DNA from: Toxorhynchites rutilus septentrionalis
Taxonomy: Eukaryota; Arthropoda; Insecta; Diptera; Culicidae
Length of the DNA stretch: 64,000 nt
Assembly: GCF_029784135.1 (NCBI RefSeq)
Contig: NC_073746.1
Coordinates: forward strand, 51,406,393 to 51,470,392
Direction of reading: 5' to 3'
Shown here: positions 1 through 11,080 of the stretch, piece after piece
Position numbering within the stretch: the first letter of the stretch is position 1
How the letters are laid out: each line of letters starts with the position of its first letter
Translations under genes and position numbers: made by a program
Notes under the pieces: model-generated
The model's database searches: none
Told to the model about the DNA's origin: nothing
Seen by the model: the letters and a program-made list of their open reading frames with translations, nothing else

Positions 1-325
1 TACACAATTGACAGTGGAAATATAGTTTCCTTCGACAGTCACGAATCGGATATCGTCTCGCATCGGACGGATGCGGAATTAGTTTTATTTGGTCACCTGC
101 GGTATCAAACCTCAGCGCCTTTGGGTTCGCTCCTGTGTTTCGAACAGGTATTGCATTAAAAGAAGCATTTGATTGATTTGAATTAACCTGCATACTGCGG
201 GGAGGGGGAACTACACCGACGGGAGTGGTTGTAGCTACCAATGCGTCACCAGCGTTACTTGCCGCTGCTTCATCTGCCATCGGGACATCGCTCGGTCGGC
301 CACAGTTAGTGGATTTTTTTGACAT
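1..325 (-). CDS. partial ORF, 5' end, product unknown
   Basis: An open frame starts at an ATG on the minus strand (A at 325) and runs without a stop for 108 codons to the left edge. The N-terminus reads MSKKSTNCGRPSDVPMADE. An Ala/Val/Thr/Pro-rich and then Asn/Ser-rich low-complexity stretch follows, and a more ordinary segment with basic residues (PHPSDARRYPIRDCRRK) ends the visible part. I see no known domain. It could be the first exon of a host gene or the start of a retrotransposon gag-like protein. The repeat-rich surroundings favour the second, but nothing seen proves it. The true reading frame may end at a splice site before the edge. Confidence 0.4.
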   Translation of the reverse strand, partial: MSKKSTNCGRPSDVPMADEAAASNAGDALVATTTPVGVVPPPRSMQVNSNQSNASFNAIPVRNTGANPKALRFDTAGDQIKLIPHPSDARRYPIRDCRRKLYFHCQLC

Positions 326-748
326 CTCAGAGTGGATTCTTAAAAGAATTTTATAAGATGTTGCATTCAGCAAAAATGAATTCTAATTTTATCAACTCCA
401 ATCAGGTTACAATTTATTTGATACGAAGTTATAAAATTCCTAAAATACAAATAAACAGGGATTAGGCACCTTCTTAAATTTAAGTATGAGTTTTTTTGAC
501 GTAGGACTACGTCTTTCATTTCTATACCGGGGTGTAAAATCAAAGTTTCGAAAACGAAAGCGTTACGCCGGAGACCGAGATTTTGAGCGTTAATAGCTCC
601 TAAACAACTGAACGAAATGGTATGATAAACACTTCATTCGAAAGATAAAATGTCTACGCGTTATATACTTGTTACTTTTTGATCCAAAAACTTGTTTCAA
701 TAGTCTTAAAATTGCTTTCAAAACAGGCTATTGAAATCACCAATCGGT
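326..748. other. AT-rich spacer upstream of a promoter-like site
   Basis: No gene is recognised. At 498-513 there is a near-palindrome (GACGTAGGACTACGTC). Its half-site also occurs inside the 846 bp repeats further right, so this stretch probably belongs to the same repeat family. Confidence 0.35.
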
Positions 749-784
749 ATATAAGCGAGCGGCGCTCGGAAATCCACTCAGTTC
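749..784 (+). promoter_or_regulatory. TATA box plus arthropod initiator (core promoter)
   Basis: TATATAAG at 749-756 is followed by TCAGTT at 779-784, the arthropod initiator consensus. The T of the TATA box lies 32 bases upstream of the presumed start A (781), which is the normal spacing. No host ORF follows. The sequence downstream is repeat-like, so this is probably the promoter of a transposable element or LTR rather than of a host gene. Confidence 0.5.
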
Positions 785-2537
785 TAATTGAACAGCGATT
801 GGAGCATGTTGTCGCTGTTGCGGTGAAGCTCTTTATTTATCATGAAAGCGCGGATGAACGGTGTCACCAAGAGCCTGTTTGTGCACCCTAGGCCAGAAGG
901 GAATCTATCAGGGGGAGAGTGATGCCACAAACGGTTCCCTGGGAAGACATCGCTACACACACATACAAGCGCGGCTATTAACAGGTGGTTATCGAGTTGG
1001 CATTAACCACTGGTGGGCTTCCAGTATCTAGGAAAATGTGGAAATAACTAATCGTTACTGAAAATAATCTGCCAGTTCCTTTGGGAATTTTCAAAATATA
1101 TTCATGTGAAAGAGTTTAATTGAATGTTTTCTATCCATGTAACACTGTGACCAAATATGTTTCAATCAAGTGCTATTAACAGGTGGTTATCGAGTTGGCA
1201 TTAACCACTGGTGGGCTTCCAGTATCGAGGAAAATGTGGAAATAGCTAATCGTTACTGAAAATAATCTGCCAGTTCCTTTGGGAATTTTCAAAATATATT
1301 CATGTGAAAGAGTTTAATTGAATGTTTTCTATCCATGTAACACTGTGACCAAATACATTTGGTTTTGTGGTTTTTCAATCAATCGCAATTAACAGGATAG
1401 CTTCAGAAGATTATTCTTCCCCATCAGTAGGATATTTCCGTATCCAATATTGTATGCGCCCGCAATCGATTATTGCTCAGTCGCCGAAAGTTCCGAGCTC
1501 AGAGAGTTCATTCCCCTCTAGTTTGCCTTCCAAATTGCCATCGTAAACCACACCTTCTCTCGATTCAATCACACACAAAAAGCATACTTAAGCGATATTC
1601 TGGTGGTGAGACCAAGCCCCGGGCAAGGGGATATGATCCGCGAGTCAAGATGTGCTACAAATTTAGCTGTCATTGCCAAACCTATCAAATTACTCGGCGA
1701 ACTCAAGGCAAATCTATGGAACAAGGTGCGCCCATTCGCTAACTAAAAAAAGAATTGTTTTTTGAAAAAAAAAATTTTACATAGAAATTACATAGAATAC
1801 AAATTGAATACAGAAAAGTAAATTTTCATTCATTATTTTTTGTTCTAGAAGTGTGTTAATTTCGTCCTTAATTTCGTTTTCCAAATGGCGCAAATCATTA
1901 TGGTGCCTTCAACGCAAAGACAATAAATGAAACGCTTGCAGCGTAAAACGTAATGAATATAATGAATATAGCAATGAGTATTTCATAAAGTATCAGTATA
2001 TTCCACAAATTGTGCTCAATCGTCTTAATTTACTTTTGTGTATTTTTAAATGGCTGCAGAAAACCACTTCACGTTTTGACCCACCTGGTAGTATGTTAAG
2101 TGCCTTGTTTTACACCAGCTTGAGAGTTTGGCAGTTCTCGCGAGTGACAGTGGTCGCAAATTGCATTTGCGACCCGGACATGTTTGACGCTGTCAAATCC
2201 TATGTGCTAGTATACGGATGCCCTCAGGCTGGGTGAGACACATTCATTTTTCGTGAGGACATCGACAAGACAACATCATTGCCTAACGTGCTGGAGGAGG
2301 TGGACGGCGAAGGATCGACACATACACGCGCAGAACTCTTTCCGTTAGGATGCCATTCAGCATCGAGAAAGTTCCGGAAAGATCTAATCATTGCTGGAAA
2401 ATAATCTGCCAGTTCCTTTGGGAATTTTGAAAATATATTCATGTGAAAGAGTTTAATTGAATGTTTTCTATCCATGTAACACTGTGACCAAATATGTTTC
2501 AATCAAGTGCTATTAACAGGTGGTTATCGAGTTGGTA
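785..2537. repeat. composite repeat with ~198 bp tandem units
   Basis: The block beginning CTATTAACAGGTGG at 975 recurs at 1173 with a 198-base period. Both units continue through TAACCACTGGTGGGC and AATCTGCCAGTTCC. Part of the unit returns at about 2395-2537 and runs straight into the first 846 bp repeat. A purine-rich run at 907-918 resembles an LTR-element polypurine tract, but no LTR pair was established. Open frames here (for example 1473-1742, and 2224-2502 on the minus strand) match no protein I recognise. Confidence 0.6.
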
Positions 2538-3383
2538 TTAACCACTGGTGGGCTTCCAGTATCGAGGAAAATGTGGAAATAACTAATCGTTACTGAAAAT
2601 AATCTGCCAGTTCCTCTGGGAATTTTCAAAATATATTCATGTGAAAGAGTTTAATTGAATGTTTTCTATCCATAAAATATCCATATAATACATTTGGGTT
2701 TGTGATTTGTCAATCAAGTACAGCTAGCAGGTTAGCTTCTGAAGATGATTCTTCAGAACAAGGTTTTTCGTATCCTATATTGGATGCATAAAACCTTGTG
2801 CCTCCAACGTAATGCTCTCGTTTTCGAAGTCTCCCAAATATTCATTCATTCAGAATGGATTTAGATTCAACTTCAAACAAATGATCTCTAAATCAACGAT
2901 AGTCCTACGTCACCCTTGCGGTTATACCATAGATATAACCCACTTCCTGTTTTTTACTTTTAGTAATTCTGGCTGAAATTTTCATTTAAACTGGCGAGAG
3001 CGACAAAACCGAATCTGTTCGTTCTCTTATTTTCAAGTCGCAGGAATATTGCAGTAGATTGATTTTAATTTAATTCAATTCATCAGCTATATCTATAAAT
3101 TTACACATAAGTTTCATATTTTATATTTTAAATTTCATTTTAAGTTCTCACCAGTAGTAATTAAGATCAAGAACTGGAGAATTTTTAGCATACGTTCACT
3201 AGTTTTAGAATAGATTAAGTATTGTTTAGGATAGATTTCAATTCACCTTCAATGTTACTTTGTTTTTCTTTGTCTATTGTTCAACCTTCCTATTTTTCTA
3301 TCATTCTTTACAGCTGTCGTAGGGCTGTCGATAATGTAGGATTATTTGGATACCCGCCAACCTACCTTTCGACGTGGCGTAAC
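2538..3383. repeat. 846 bp direct repeat, left copy
   Basis: It starts TTAACCACTGG and ends TGGCGTAAC, and is nearly identical to 6184-7029. By eye I count fewer than ten substitutions and no length difference. Its left edge is continuous with the tandem-repeat family upstream. Its right edge meets the inverted terminus of the 3384-6183 insert. Confidence 0.85.
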
Positions 3384-6183
3384 CTAGGTAGTGCGGACTG
3401 AATCAAAACGGCTGTCAAAAAAGATCCAATTGAAATGTCAAAAGAGATCCAACGATCAGGAGTGTTATTTTTCTTATGATAATCAACACTATAAAAGAGG
3501 TATTGTTGTCAAGGGCAAAAATAATTAAAATTATAAAATGAACCAGCTACATTTATCCGTCAATTGTTTAATTAACCATTGCATCTCTGAAAGAGCATCT
3601 CAACCTTTCACTGAGCAACGCATTTTTAATCTCCCCTCTCTTTGACATAACGTTTTTTCCGAACGAAATAAAAACAAACGAAGTCAGAGTCACGTAAATG
3701 TTTACTCCTGCGATTTGAAAATATTCGATAAAAAGTGGAAGGAAGAGATGCCAGATGATTTTTGAAAAAAGTCTGTAAAAACATGTGAATGTCTGTTAAA
3801 AATATGGAAAAGTCTGTAAAAGTGTACAGATCTATAGAAATGTTTTTTAACGTTAATTTTCACATATTCATAATTACTTTGTACATCGCGATGCACGTAA
3901 GATTGTATTTTGTATATATATACAGCCATTCCATGCCAAACCAATATAGTGGTTCTCAGATCTTCGTCAAAAGTGGTAATTTTGTTCTTTATCGCAAAAC
4001 ATTAAACTCGTATTTTTTTATTTTTTCATTAGGGTGCCCATTTCCATTTTAGGGTGATCCAAAAAAATTATTTCTTTCCACTTTTTCAAAAATGACTTTT
4101 TTCAAAAATTTATAACTTTCGAACCACTTAACCGATTTAGATGATCGACATATCAAATTCAAGCCAATGAGCTTTAATTGAGATATATTGAACTTGCAGA
4201 TAATATGGATCCTATTTTCGCAATTATTGATTGTAGTCGGTTTTTAATGTATTCATGGCTTTGGACTAGGGGGCGCTTTTTTTTCTATATTTTTATTTGA
4301 AAGCTGAAAATTTTACATAAAATATCTTGATATCAGAGATGCTATTTTTTTGTTTTTGAAATATGATTTTTCAGAACTAATCGATGGTTCGAAAACAATT
4401 TTTCCCACTACAAAAAGTCATAACTTTTGAACTATTGGACCGATTCCTATCATCGACATATCAAATTGAAGCTTACGAGTTATTTTTCTATGGAAAAATT
4501 TTACTTTTGCGAAAAAATTGAATTTTTTATTTTTGTAATTATTGATTCAGTTAGTTTTTCATAGTTTTCTCGGTTAAAGATAGGAGCGCTATAATTTTTT
4601 ATATTTTTCATGGAAAGCTGAGGATTATTTACCTAACATATCTCGATATCAGAGATGCTATAATTATCGTTTTTAAGTTATAACTTTGTAAATTTAACAT
4701 GTTTTAAGTCTTCGATCAATATTCATATGTGACTGAACTAGACCTATGCTACTAGAATCCAAACTTCCCGCAAGTGTGATATTTTTTCAAATTTTGCTTA
4801 TTGGCTTCCATTTAATATATCGATCATCTAAATCGGTTCAGTAGTTAAAATGTTATGATTTTTTGCAGAATGTTATTTTTGGACAAAGGGGGAAAAATGA
4901 TTTTTCGAACCACCGGTTAACTTTGAAAAATCATATCTAAAAACCGGAAAAATAGCATCTCTGATAACGATATATGTTATGTAAAAAATTCTCAGCTTTC
5001 AAGAAAAAATATAAAAAAATATAGCGCCCTCTAGTCCAAAGTCATAAAAAAATAAAAATACGGCTACAATCAATAATTACTAAAATATAATCATTTTTTT
5101 CGCAAGTTAAATATTTTTTACTAAAAGGCTAGGTCATTAGTTCAATTTTATATGTCGATCTTCTAAATCAGTGATTCAAAAGTTATTAATTTTCATTTGT
5201 CATTTTTGGGAATAAGTGGAAAAAATTGATTTTTCGGGCCACTTAATAACTTATGTGTTGTAAGTGTGTTTAAATGTTTCAACAATCTACACATACATAC
5301 ATATATACGCGTTGTTAATTTTTATAAAAATCAGTATTTCTTCGTTGATATATTGGACATCCACCAAGGCTTGCGGTCTTGTCGTTGATGAAATTTATAA
5401 GAAAATGCAGTGAATATTTTCCATCCGCCATGCAAGGCTATACAAGTTTTAGATCACCACACGGCCATGAACCATGTCTGTGGTAACAATATCGAACAGT
5501 AACCCATATTTCGTCATAAGCAGACCCGAAAGCGAATGTAAGTTGTTGAAAATAGAATGAAAATTTTTATTCGATGTTGTTTAAATACTTAGAAGACATA
5601 GTCCTGACCCTAACTTAACTATTCTTCAATAAATCTCCTTGCATTTCAGCAAAACAATCTTATCTAGAACAGAAAATAATTATCAGAGACAATTTTCGTT
5701 CAAGATTTTTCCTTACCTGCAGAGAATGCAATTTTTCATTAATTGTGAATAACCGTATCCTTTCTTTCGTCTGCAATGATGTCATGGAAAAAGTACGAGT
5801 TCCAAACTTTATACACACCAGATTGGCCAACCAGAAAGACTGCCGGGCCGCAGGTTGAGTATCGCTGGTCTAACGTCATGTGTATTGATATAAACTAAAT
5901 ATAATAACTTTTCTGTATTAAAACTATGGAAAAATGTCATATGGTGAGTCGAATATCTTTGATGTGATGAATAAAGCCTCTTATTTTTCAAAAACCTGTG
6001 AAATATTTTTGTATCCAAAAAGTCTACAACAAAAATGAAAAGGGTTTTACAGATGTCTGTAAATTTACAAACATATTTGTAAATCTGGCATCCCTGGTGG
6101 TCTGAGAATTTATTGCAAGAAATCGCTTGAAAACATGCATGAATTTGCTTGAAAATGAAGTGGATTGAGTCCGCACCACTTAG
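3384..6183. mobile_element. 2.8 kb insert with short terminal inverted repeats
   Basis: The left end reads CTAGGTAGTGCGGACT. The reverse complement of the right end reads CTAAGTGGTGCGGACT, and 18 of the first 21 bases match. Both termini sit exactly at the inner edges of the 846 bp repeats. No transposase is recognisable inside, so the element appears non-autonomous or is a nest of elements. It contains part of a fold-back family that is also found near 34.8-35.5 kb. The superfamily is not assigned. Confidence 0.6.
3933..5100. repeat. fold-back / imperfect palindrome inside the insert
   Basis: The left part (CATGCCAAACC..., GTGGTTCTCAGAT) matches the arms of the fold-back at 34788-35500. Internally, 4198-4345 is inverted at about 4945-5100. 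Examples are GCGCT near CTTTGGACTAG against CTAGTCCAAAG, and ATCAGAGATGCTA against TAGCATCTCTGAT. The outer right arm seen in the second family member is missing here. No coding potential was seen. Confidence 0.5.
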
Positions 6184-7029
6184 TTAACCACTGGTGGGCT
6201 TCCAGTATCGAGGAAAATGTGGAAATAACTAATCGTTACTGAAAATAATCTGCCAGTTCCTCTGGGAATTTTCAAAATATATTCATGTGAAAGAGTTTAA
6301 TTGAATGTTTTCTATCCATAAAATATCCATATAATACATTTGGGTTTGTGATTTGTCAATCAAGTACAGTTAGCAGGTTAGCTTCTGAAGATTATTCTTC
6401 AGAACAAGGTTTTTCGTATCCTATATTGGATGCATAAAACCTTGTGCCTCCAACGTAACGCTCTCGTTTTGGAAGTCTCCCAAATATTCATTCATTCAGA
6501 ATGGATTTAGATTCAACTTCAAACAAATGATCTCTAAATCAACGATAGTCCTACGTCACCCTTGCGGTTATACCATAGATATAACCCACTTCCTGTTTTT
6601 TACTTTTAGTAATTCTGGCTGAAATTTTCATTTAAACTGGCGAGAGCGACAAAACCGAATCTGTTCGTTCTCTTATTTTCAAGTCGCAGGAATATTGCAG
6701 TAGATTGATTTTAATTTAATTCAATTCATCAGCTATATCTATAAATTTACACATAAGTTTCATATTTTATATTTTAAATTTCATCTTAAGTTCTCACCAG
6801 TAGTAATTAAGATCATGAACTGGAGAATTTTTAGCATACGTTCACTAGTTTTAGAATAGATTAAGTATTGTTTAGGATAGATTTCAATTCACCTTCAATG
6901 CTACTTTGTTTTTCTTTGTCTATTGTTCAACCTTCCTATTTTTCTATCATTCTTTACAGCTGTCGTAGGGCTGTCGATAATGTAGGATTATTTGGATACC
7001 CGCCAACCTACATTTCGACGTGGCGTAAC
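6184..7029. repeat. 846 bp direct repeat, right copy
   Basis: Same length and almost the same sequence as 2538-3383. Its left edge abuts the inverted terminus of the insert, and its right edge continues into unrelated sequence (AGGGCGTAACTAAC). Confidence 0.85.
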
Positions 7030-8275
7030 AGGGCGTAACTAACAATAATATATAGACTGTTTTTCTCAGCTAGTTGTGAATTGATTTTGACTGAAAAAAT
7101 TGAAACTGGGAGATATGTTGGCATAAAAAAATGCAGCCAAAATCAAAACAGAAGCCGAGACACAAAGCCCAGACAAAACCCCAATGAGCCGTCCGTCTCC
7201 GTCAATTATTCTTTTCTACAAATCCTGCTGGTCGTTTTCGTTGAACGTATGCTGACGGGTCGTTACGTTGCCGGTGTATGTGAATGTTTTCATAAGAATT
7301 GCATGGTAGAATAACTGACGTAACGGAACGTGAACGTGACGTGGATGTTGTATGTGAATCGCACTTATATGGTCCTGCTTTACTATAGCGAAACCCACTG
7401 CACAGACAAGTGCACAGCAATAATGATACAAGAAAAATTACGTCATCATTCGGTCAACATTTGCGGAGTGCAACGAATGGGAAAGAGAGCGGTGTTGCCA
7501 GTAAAACTTTGCGGTCTATATGAACATACACATTTCAAGGGACAGCGGCATTAAAAATGAAAAATATTATCTGTCTACCCTTCCCTTAGCCTCTATCGAG
7601 CTAAATAATCATATAGTTTGCACTCTCTGAGACTAAAAAATCAGGATCTGCTACATTAGCTGATTAGAATGATTCATCGCTTTGCGTAGTCCGTACGATC
7701 CTGCTGTTTCATGATGCATGGAGAGGTCGATATGCATATGTTAGAGGCAAAGAAGAAAATAAACTTTCTGCACCGAAAGCGTATATGATGGTTCTGTTTG
7801 CGTGTCGGTGTATCATGAATAGAGACGTCGGTTAATCGTTCGAATAATTCAAATAATCGAATATCTGAAATTATAATCGAGTAATTTGGTATCGAATAAT
7901 TTAAAATCAAAATATGAATACATCGAATAATTGCCACTGTAATCGCGATTAATGAATTAAAGAATTTTTCTCAAGGCTAATGCATTTTTAGGTTGAGAAT
8001 TAGGCTATACAGTTTTTTTATCCAACATTTTTTCATCCAACCATCTAACATCGATAATCCGATAGACCACGCGACCAGAATGACAACGTGATACGTGATT
8101 ATTACAAGAAATAAATATTCGCTCGATTAATCGTATATTGAAAAACAATTATTCGAATGAATCGAATATTGAAAAATGTCCGAACGATTAATCGATAATC
8201 GAATAAATGAAAAATTTAGACATCAATAATCATGAAGTGCGAACCCGCGGGGGGAAATGATTTGTGTATGATCAT
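7030..8275. other. repeat-rich spacer with ATTCGA/AATCGA clusters
   Basis: No gene is recognised. It holds the short interspersed repeat at 7193-7367. From about 7830 to 8220 there is a dense cluster of AATCGAATAAT-like words on both strands. Short open frames overlap both and are not credible genes. Confidence 0.4.
7193..7367. repeat. MITE-like interspersed repeat, copy 1
   Basis: The stretch from CCGTCTCCGTCAATTATTC to GAATCGCACTTA recurs in the same orientation at 12821-13005. The second copy differs by a few substitutions and an extra 10 bases (ACGGGACGTG). The unit is rich in ACGTGACGT/CGTTACG words and has no ORF of note, which suggests a small non-autonomous DNA element. Confidence 0.6.
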
Positions 8276-9682
8276 GGGCCCTATTACAGAAATCGAATCG
8301 AGGATTCGATACAATCACTATCACTATCACACCGAGTAAAATCTAGAATTATAGAAATCGAGGAAAACTGCTCGATTCGTTAGCAAGCTCGAATGTCAGC
8401 GGTTGTGATGAAATATTTTGAAACAAGTTTGAAATGTTTCATGAAGCACTATATAAAGGATGCCAAATCTATTTTTGAGGCATCTGCTATGAAAATGTAT
8501 TTCCAAAAGTGTTAATATGGTTATGTTTTGGAGTAAATTGATATTCCCTCAAAAAATAAAGCTTAGTAGGCCTAAGGCACGTATACATGTGTAATAAAAA
8601 CGACAGCGTGGAACAATTTGCTGTACAAAATAATAATTATTAGGAAATCTATGGAATTCCGTAAAGAGTCATGCACGAATATCACTTTTTTTTAGCAAAA
8701 CAATGTTTGTTATTCATGTGATTCTGTTTTAGCGTCGATTTCTTGTTGTAGCGGCGTCGATAGCTTTATTGTATTGGGGCAACCACATGTTGCTCTAAAT
8801 TCTCGCTTGTTGCGTGCTAGTGTTTTCTTTACCTTTCCCCTCATGTCAATCCAAACCTGTAATTTAAATAAAATCATTATTGTTTTGCAGGATAGCTTTA
8901 GCATATGGTATAGAGCATTATAACACTCCGACCATTAGTTTGATCTATTGTAGTGTAAGCGGTATAGTTTGGCATATTATAGCAATGAAAAAGAAAATTG
9001 CTGCCAAAAATAACGTACTAATGTATGCTAGTAAAGAAAGCAATTTTTAGGAAGGAAATTCGGTTGAAAGAAATTCAAAGAGTATGATAAAATTTACTTA
9101 TAAAAGTTATGTGTATCGTAAAAGAAATACTTATTTTTTGCCATTCTGAACCTAGATGCATTGGTGGTCTCAGTGCATTAAGCTCCTCTCTGAATTCCTC
9201 CAACTTTTCCTACACCGGGAATATATTAGGACTACCTCCACAAGTACCTCGAGCAATCTCGCTTCCATTGTTTAGGAGCCGTTCAAACTGGTGGTGATTT
9301 GTTTTTTTTCTTCCGCCACTCATTTTCAACCACTGAAATATGCGCTGGAATTAGATTCTGCATTGTAAGTTATAACATGATTTTATAGACTATTCTGGCA
9401 GCACCGTAAAATAAATGCTGATCAAAACAAACGAACATGTGTTGCAAATTGCATATATTGAAGCGTTTCTGAAATGTTTCCCAAAGAGATTTAAGCCAAA
9501 ACAAAATAATTCTCTGAAGATATGCAACAAGTGAACCAAACAACTCGAAAAGTTCTGACACTTGCATCGATAGTTATCATTCGCTCGGTGCTATCGAATT
9601 GCTCGATTTCTATAATAGTAAAATAGAGTTAACGAGCAAAATTCTTATCGCTTATAAAATTATTATTTCTATAATAGGGCCC
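8276..9682. mobile_element. PIF/Harbinger-like DNA transposon remnant
   Basis: The left end GGGCCCTATTACAGAAAT is matched by the inverted right end GGGCCCTATTATAGAAAT with one mismatch. CAT flanks both ends, consistent with a 3 bp target duplication. Inside, the minus strand encodes pieces of a Myb/SANT-like DNA-binding protein of the kind that accompanies Harbinger transposases. No DDE transposase is visible. Superfamily assignment rests on target-site length, GG-starting termini and the SANT-like ORF. Confidence 0.6.
8700..9297 (-). pseudogene. Myb/SANT-like accessory protein of Harbinger element, broken
   Basis: The N-terminal part on the minus strand (about 9297-9130) includes EEFREELNALRPP and GSEWQ. 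The C-terminal part (8856-8710) begins VWIDMRGKVKKTLARNKREF and continues RATCGCPN and KLSTPLQQEI. Both parts are typical of the Myb/SANT-like domain of Harbinger accessory proteins. A good acceptor (TTACAG) precedes GTTTGG at 8856. The matching donor position reads AAATAAGT rather than a GT donor, and the N-terminal part also has an in-frame stop. So the gene is dead. Confidence 0.55.
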
Positions 9683-9959
9683 CATATTTGAACGAACGAA
9701 AGCGATTTTTTCAGTGAATGGATCATTTGGCAAACACTGGACAAACCAAAATCATTTACTACGAAATATTATAATAGAAGGAAAATGTAAAGGGTTAAAT
9801 TAGAACATTTGATATGAATTAGAAGTATGTATATGAAGAGCTCTGTGATTGATACAATCCCCTATATTTTTTCTTAATAAAACACAGGTTTTTCGAGATA
9901 TTGAGTTCGAATTCATTCTGGTTGAAGTTCAACTCTTACATTTTAGGAATGAAGTTCGA

Positions 9960-11080
9960 TCTTGGTCATAGGACCATCACGGGCCCGATTACAGCGATCA
10001 ATCCGTTGAACCCAAGTTTCCACTACTCGGCCACGCATTTCGACATCTGGCCAAAAATAGTCTTTCATTATGTCGAAAAGCGCTCTCCATTCAGACGGTA
10101 ATGCGGGCGCTACACGATTCTTCCAACGTTTCGAATGTTAGACTCAAACATTTTGCTCGATGAATCGACAAATGCTATGACGAATGTGCTGCTACACGGT
10201 GAAGTGAATGTTCGATCCAATGCACTCGGTCCAAACATTCAGCGAGTATTTGGATCGAATGTTTATTGTTTTTATTTACCATAAAAAACGTTAGGAAACT
10301 GGATGACGATGCGAGTATTGAAATTGCTGCCGTAGCAATTGTACTGATATCGGGATGTAAATTAAAAATGCTTGAAATTAACATTATTAAACTGCAATAT
10401 TTTGTCGAATATTTCGAATTTTATGAATCAATTTCATAGTTCCTTCATCTAAAACTTGTAAACAAACCAATCTGCAAAGATAGATTCGGACGAATCGTGT
10501 AGCGGTGTATCGAATGTCATCGTGTGCCGAATCAACGAATGACAAAAATCCTTTGACTCGTGCCACTCGCGTTGGAAGGTAATCCACAACGAACGGATTA
10601 CCTTCCAACGCGAATATTTGACACTCGACATTGGAGGTTCGTAGCTCGTCAGTCGACTACACGATGCGTCGAATCATCGAGCGTCCAGCATTCGAGGGTG
10701 TTCGTAGCATCGTGTAGCGTTGGCTTAACATGACGGTCATTCTCATCGACGAAGAAATACGGCACAATCACTCCTCACTTCGAATGCGATGGTGTTTCTT
10801 GAAGCACATGTGGGTTTGCATCTGACCAACAACGCGTATTTTGCTTGTTGGCAAAGCCCTTTAGTTAGAAATGAATCTCATCGCTTGAGATGATTTTGTG
10901 ATGAAAATCATCATTTTCAAGATTCGCCAGAGCCCAATCGGAGAAGTTGCGGCGCTTCATATGGTCAAGTGACTTTCGTTCTTGAGTCAATTTGATCTTG
11001 TAAGGATGTAGCCCAAGATTTTTTCACAAGATACGCCATTAAAGATTCGTTCACACTAGGACACCAAACTGTAAAGTCGC
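9960..11080 (-). pseudogene. mariner-type transposase relic, interrupted
   Basis: On the minus strand, 11080-10735 reads through [34 protein letters not shown] and KIISSDEIHF. This is the linker and first catalytic Asp region of a mariner transposase, and it contains stops. A further piece at about 10100-9960 (ETWVQRIDRCNRARDGPMTK) resembles a mariner C-terminus. Between them lies a separate inverted-repeat element (10105-10724). The transposase lacks its central catalytic region and cannot be functional. Assignment of the C-terminal piece to the same element is less certain. Confidence 0.55.
10105..10724. mobile_element. inverted-repeat (MITE-like) insertion inside mariner relic
   Basis: The left end GCGCTACACGATTCTTC is mirrored at the right by a copy reading ACGCTACACGATGCTAC on the reverse strand. 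CGCTACACGAT is common to both, and weaker inverted similarity continues inward (TCGAATG). No coding content is recognised. Confidence 0.5.

Noticed and set aside
2538..7029. LTR retrotransposon with 846 bp LTRs
   Set aside because: The repeats do not start TG or end CA, and no primer-binding site, polypurine tract or pol was found between them. The insert has its own inverted termini.
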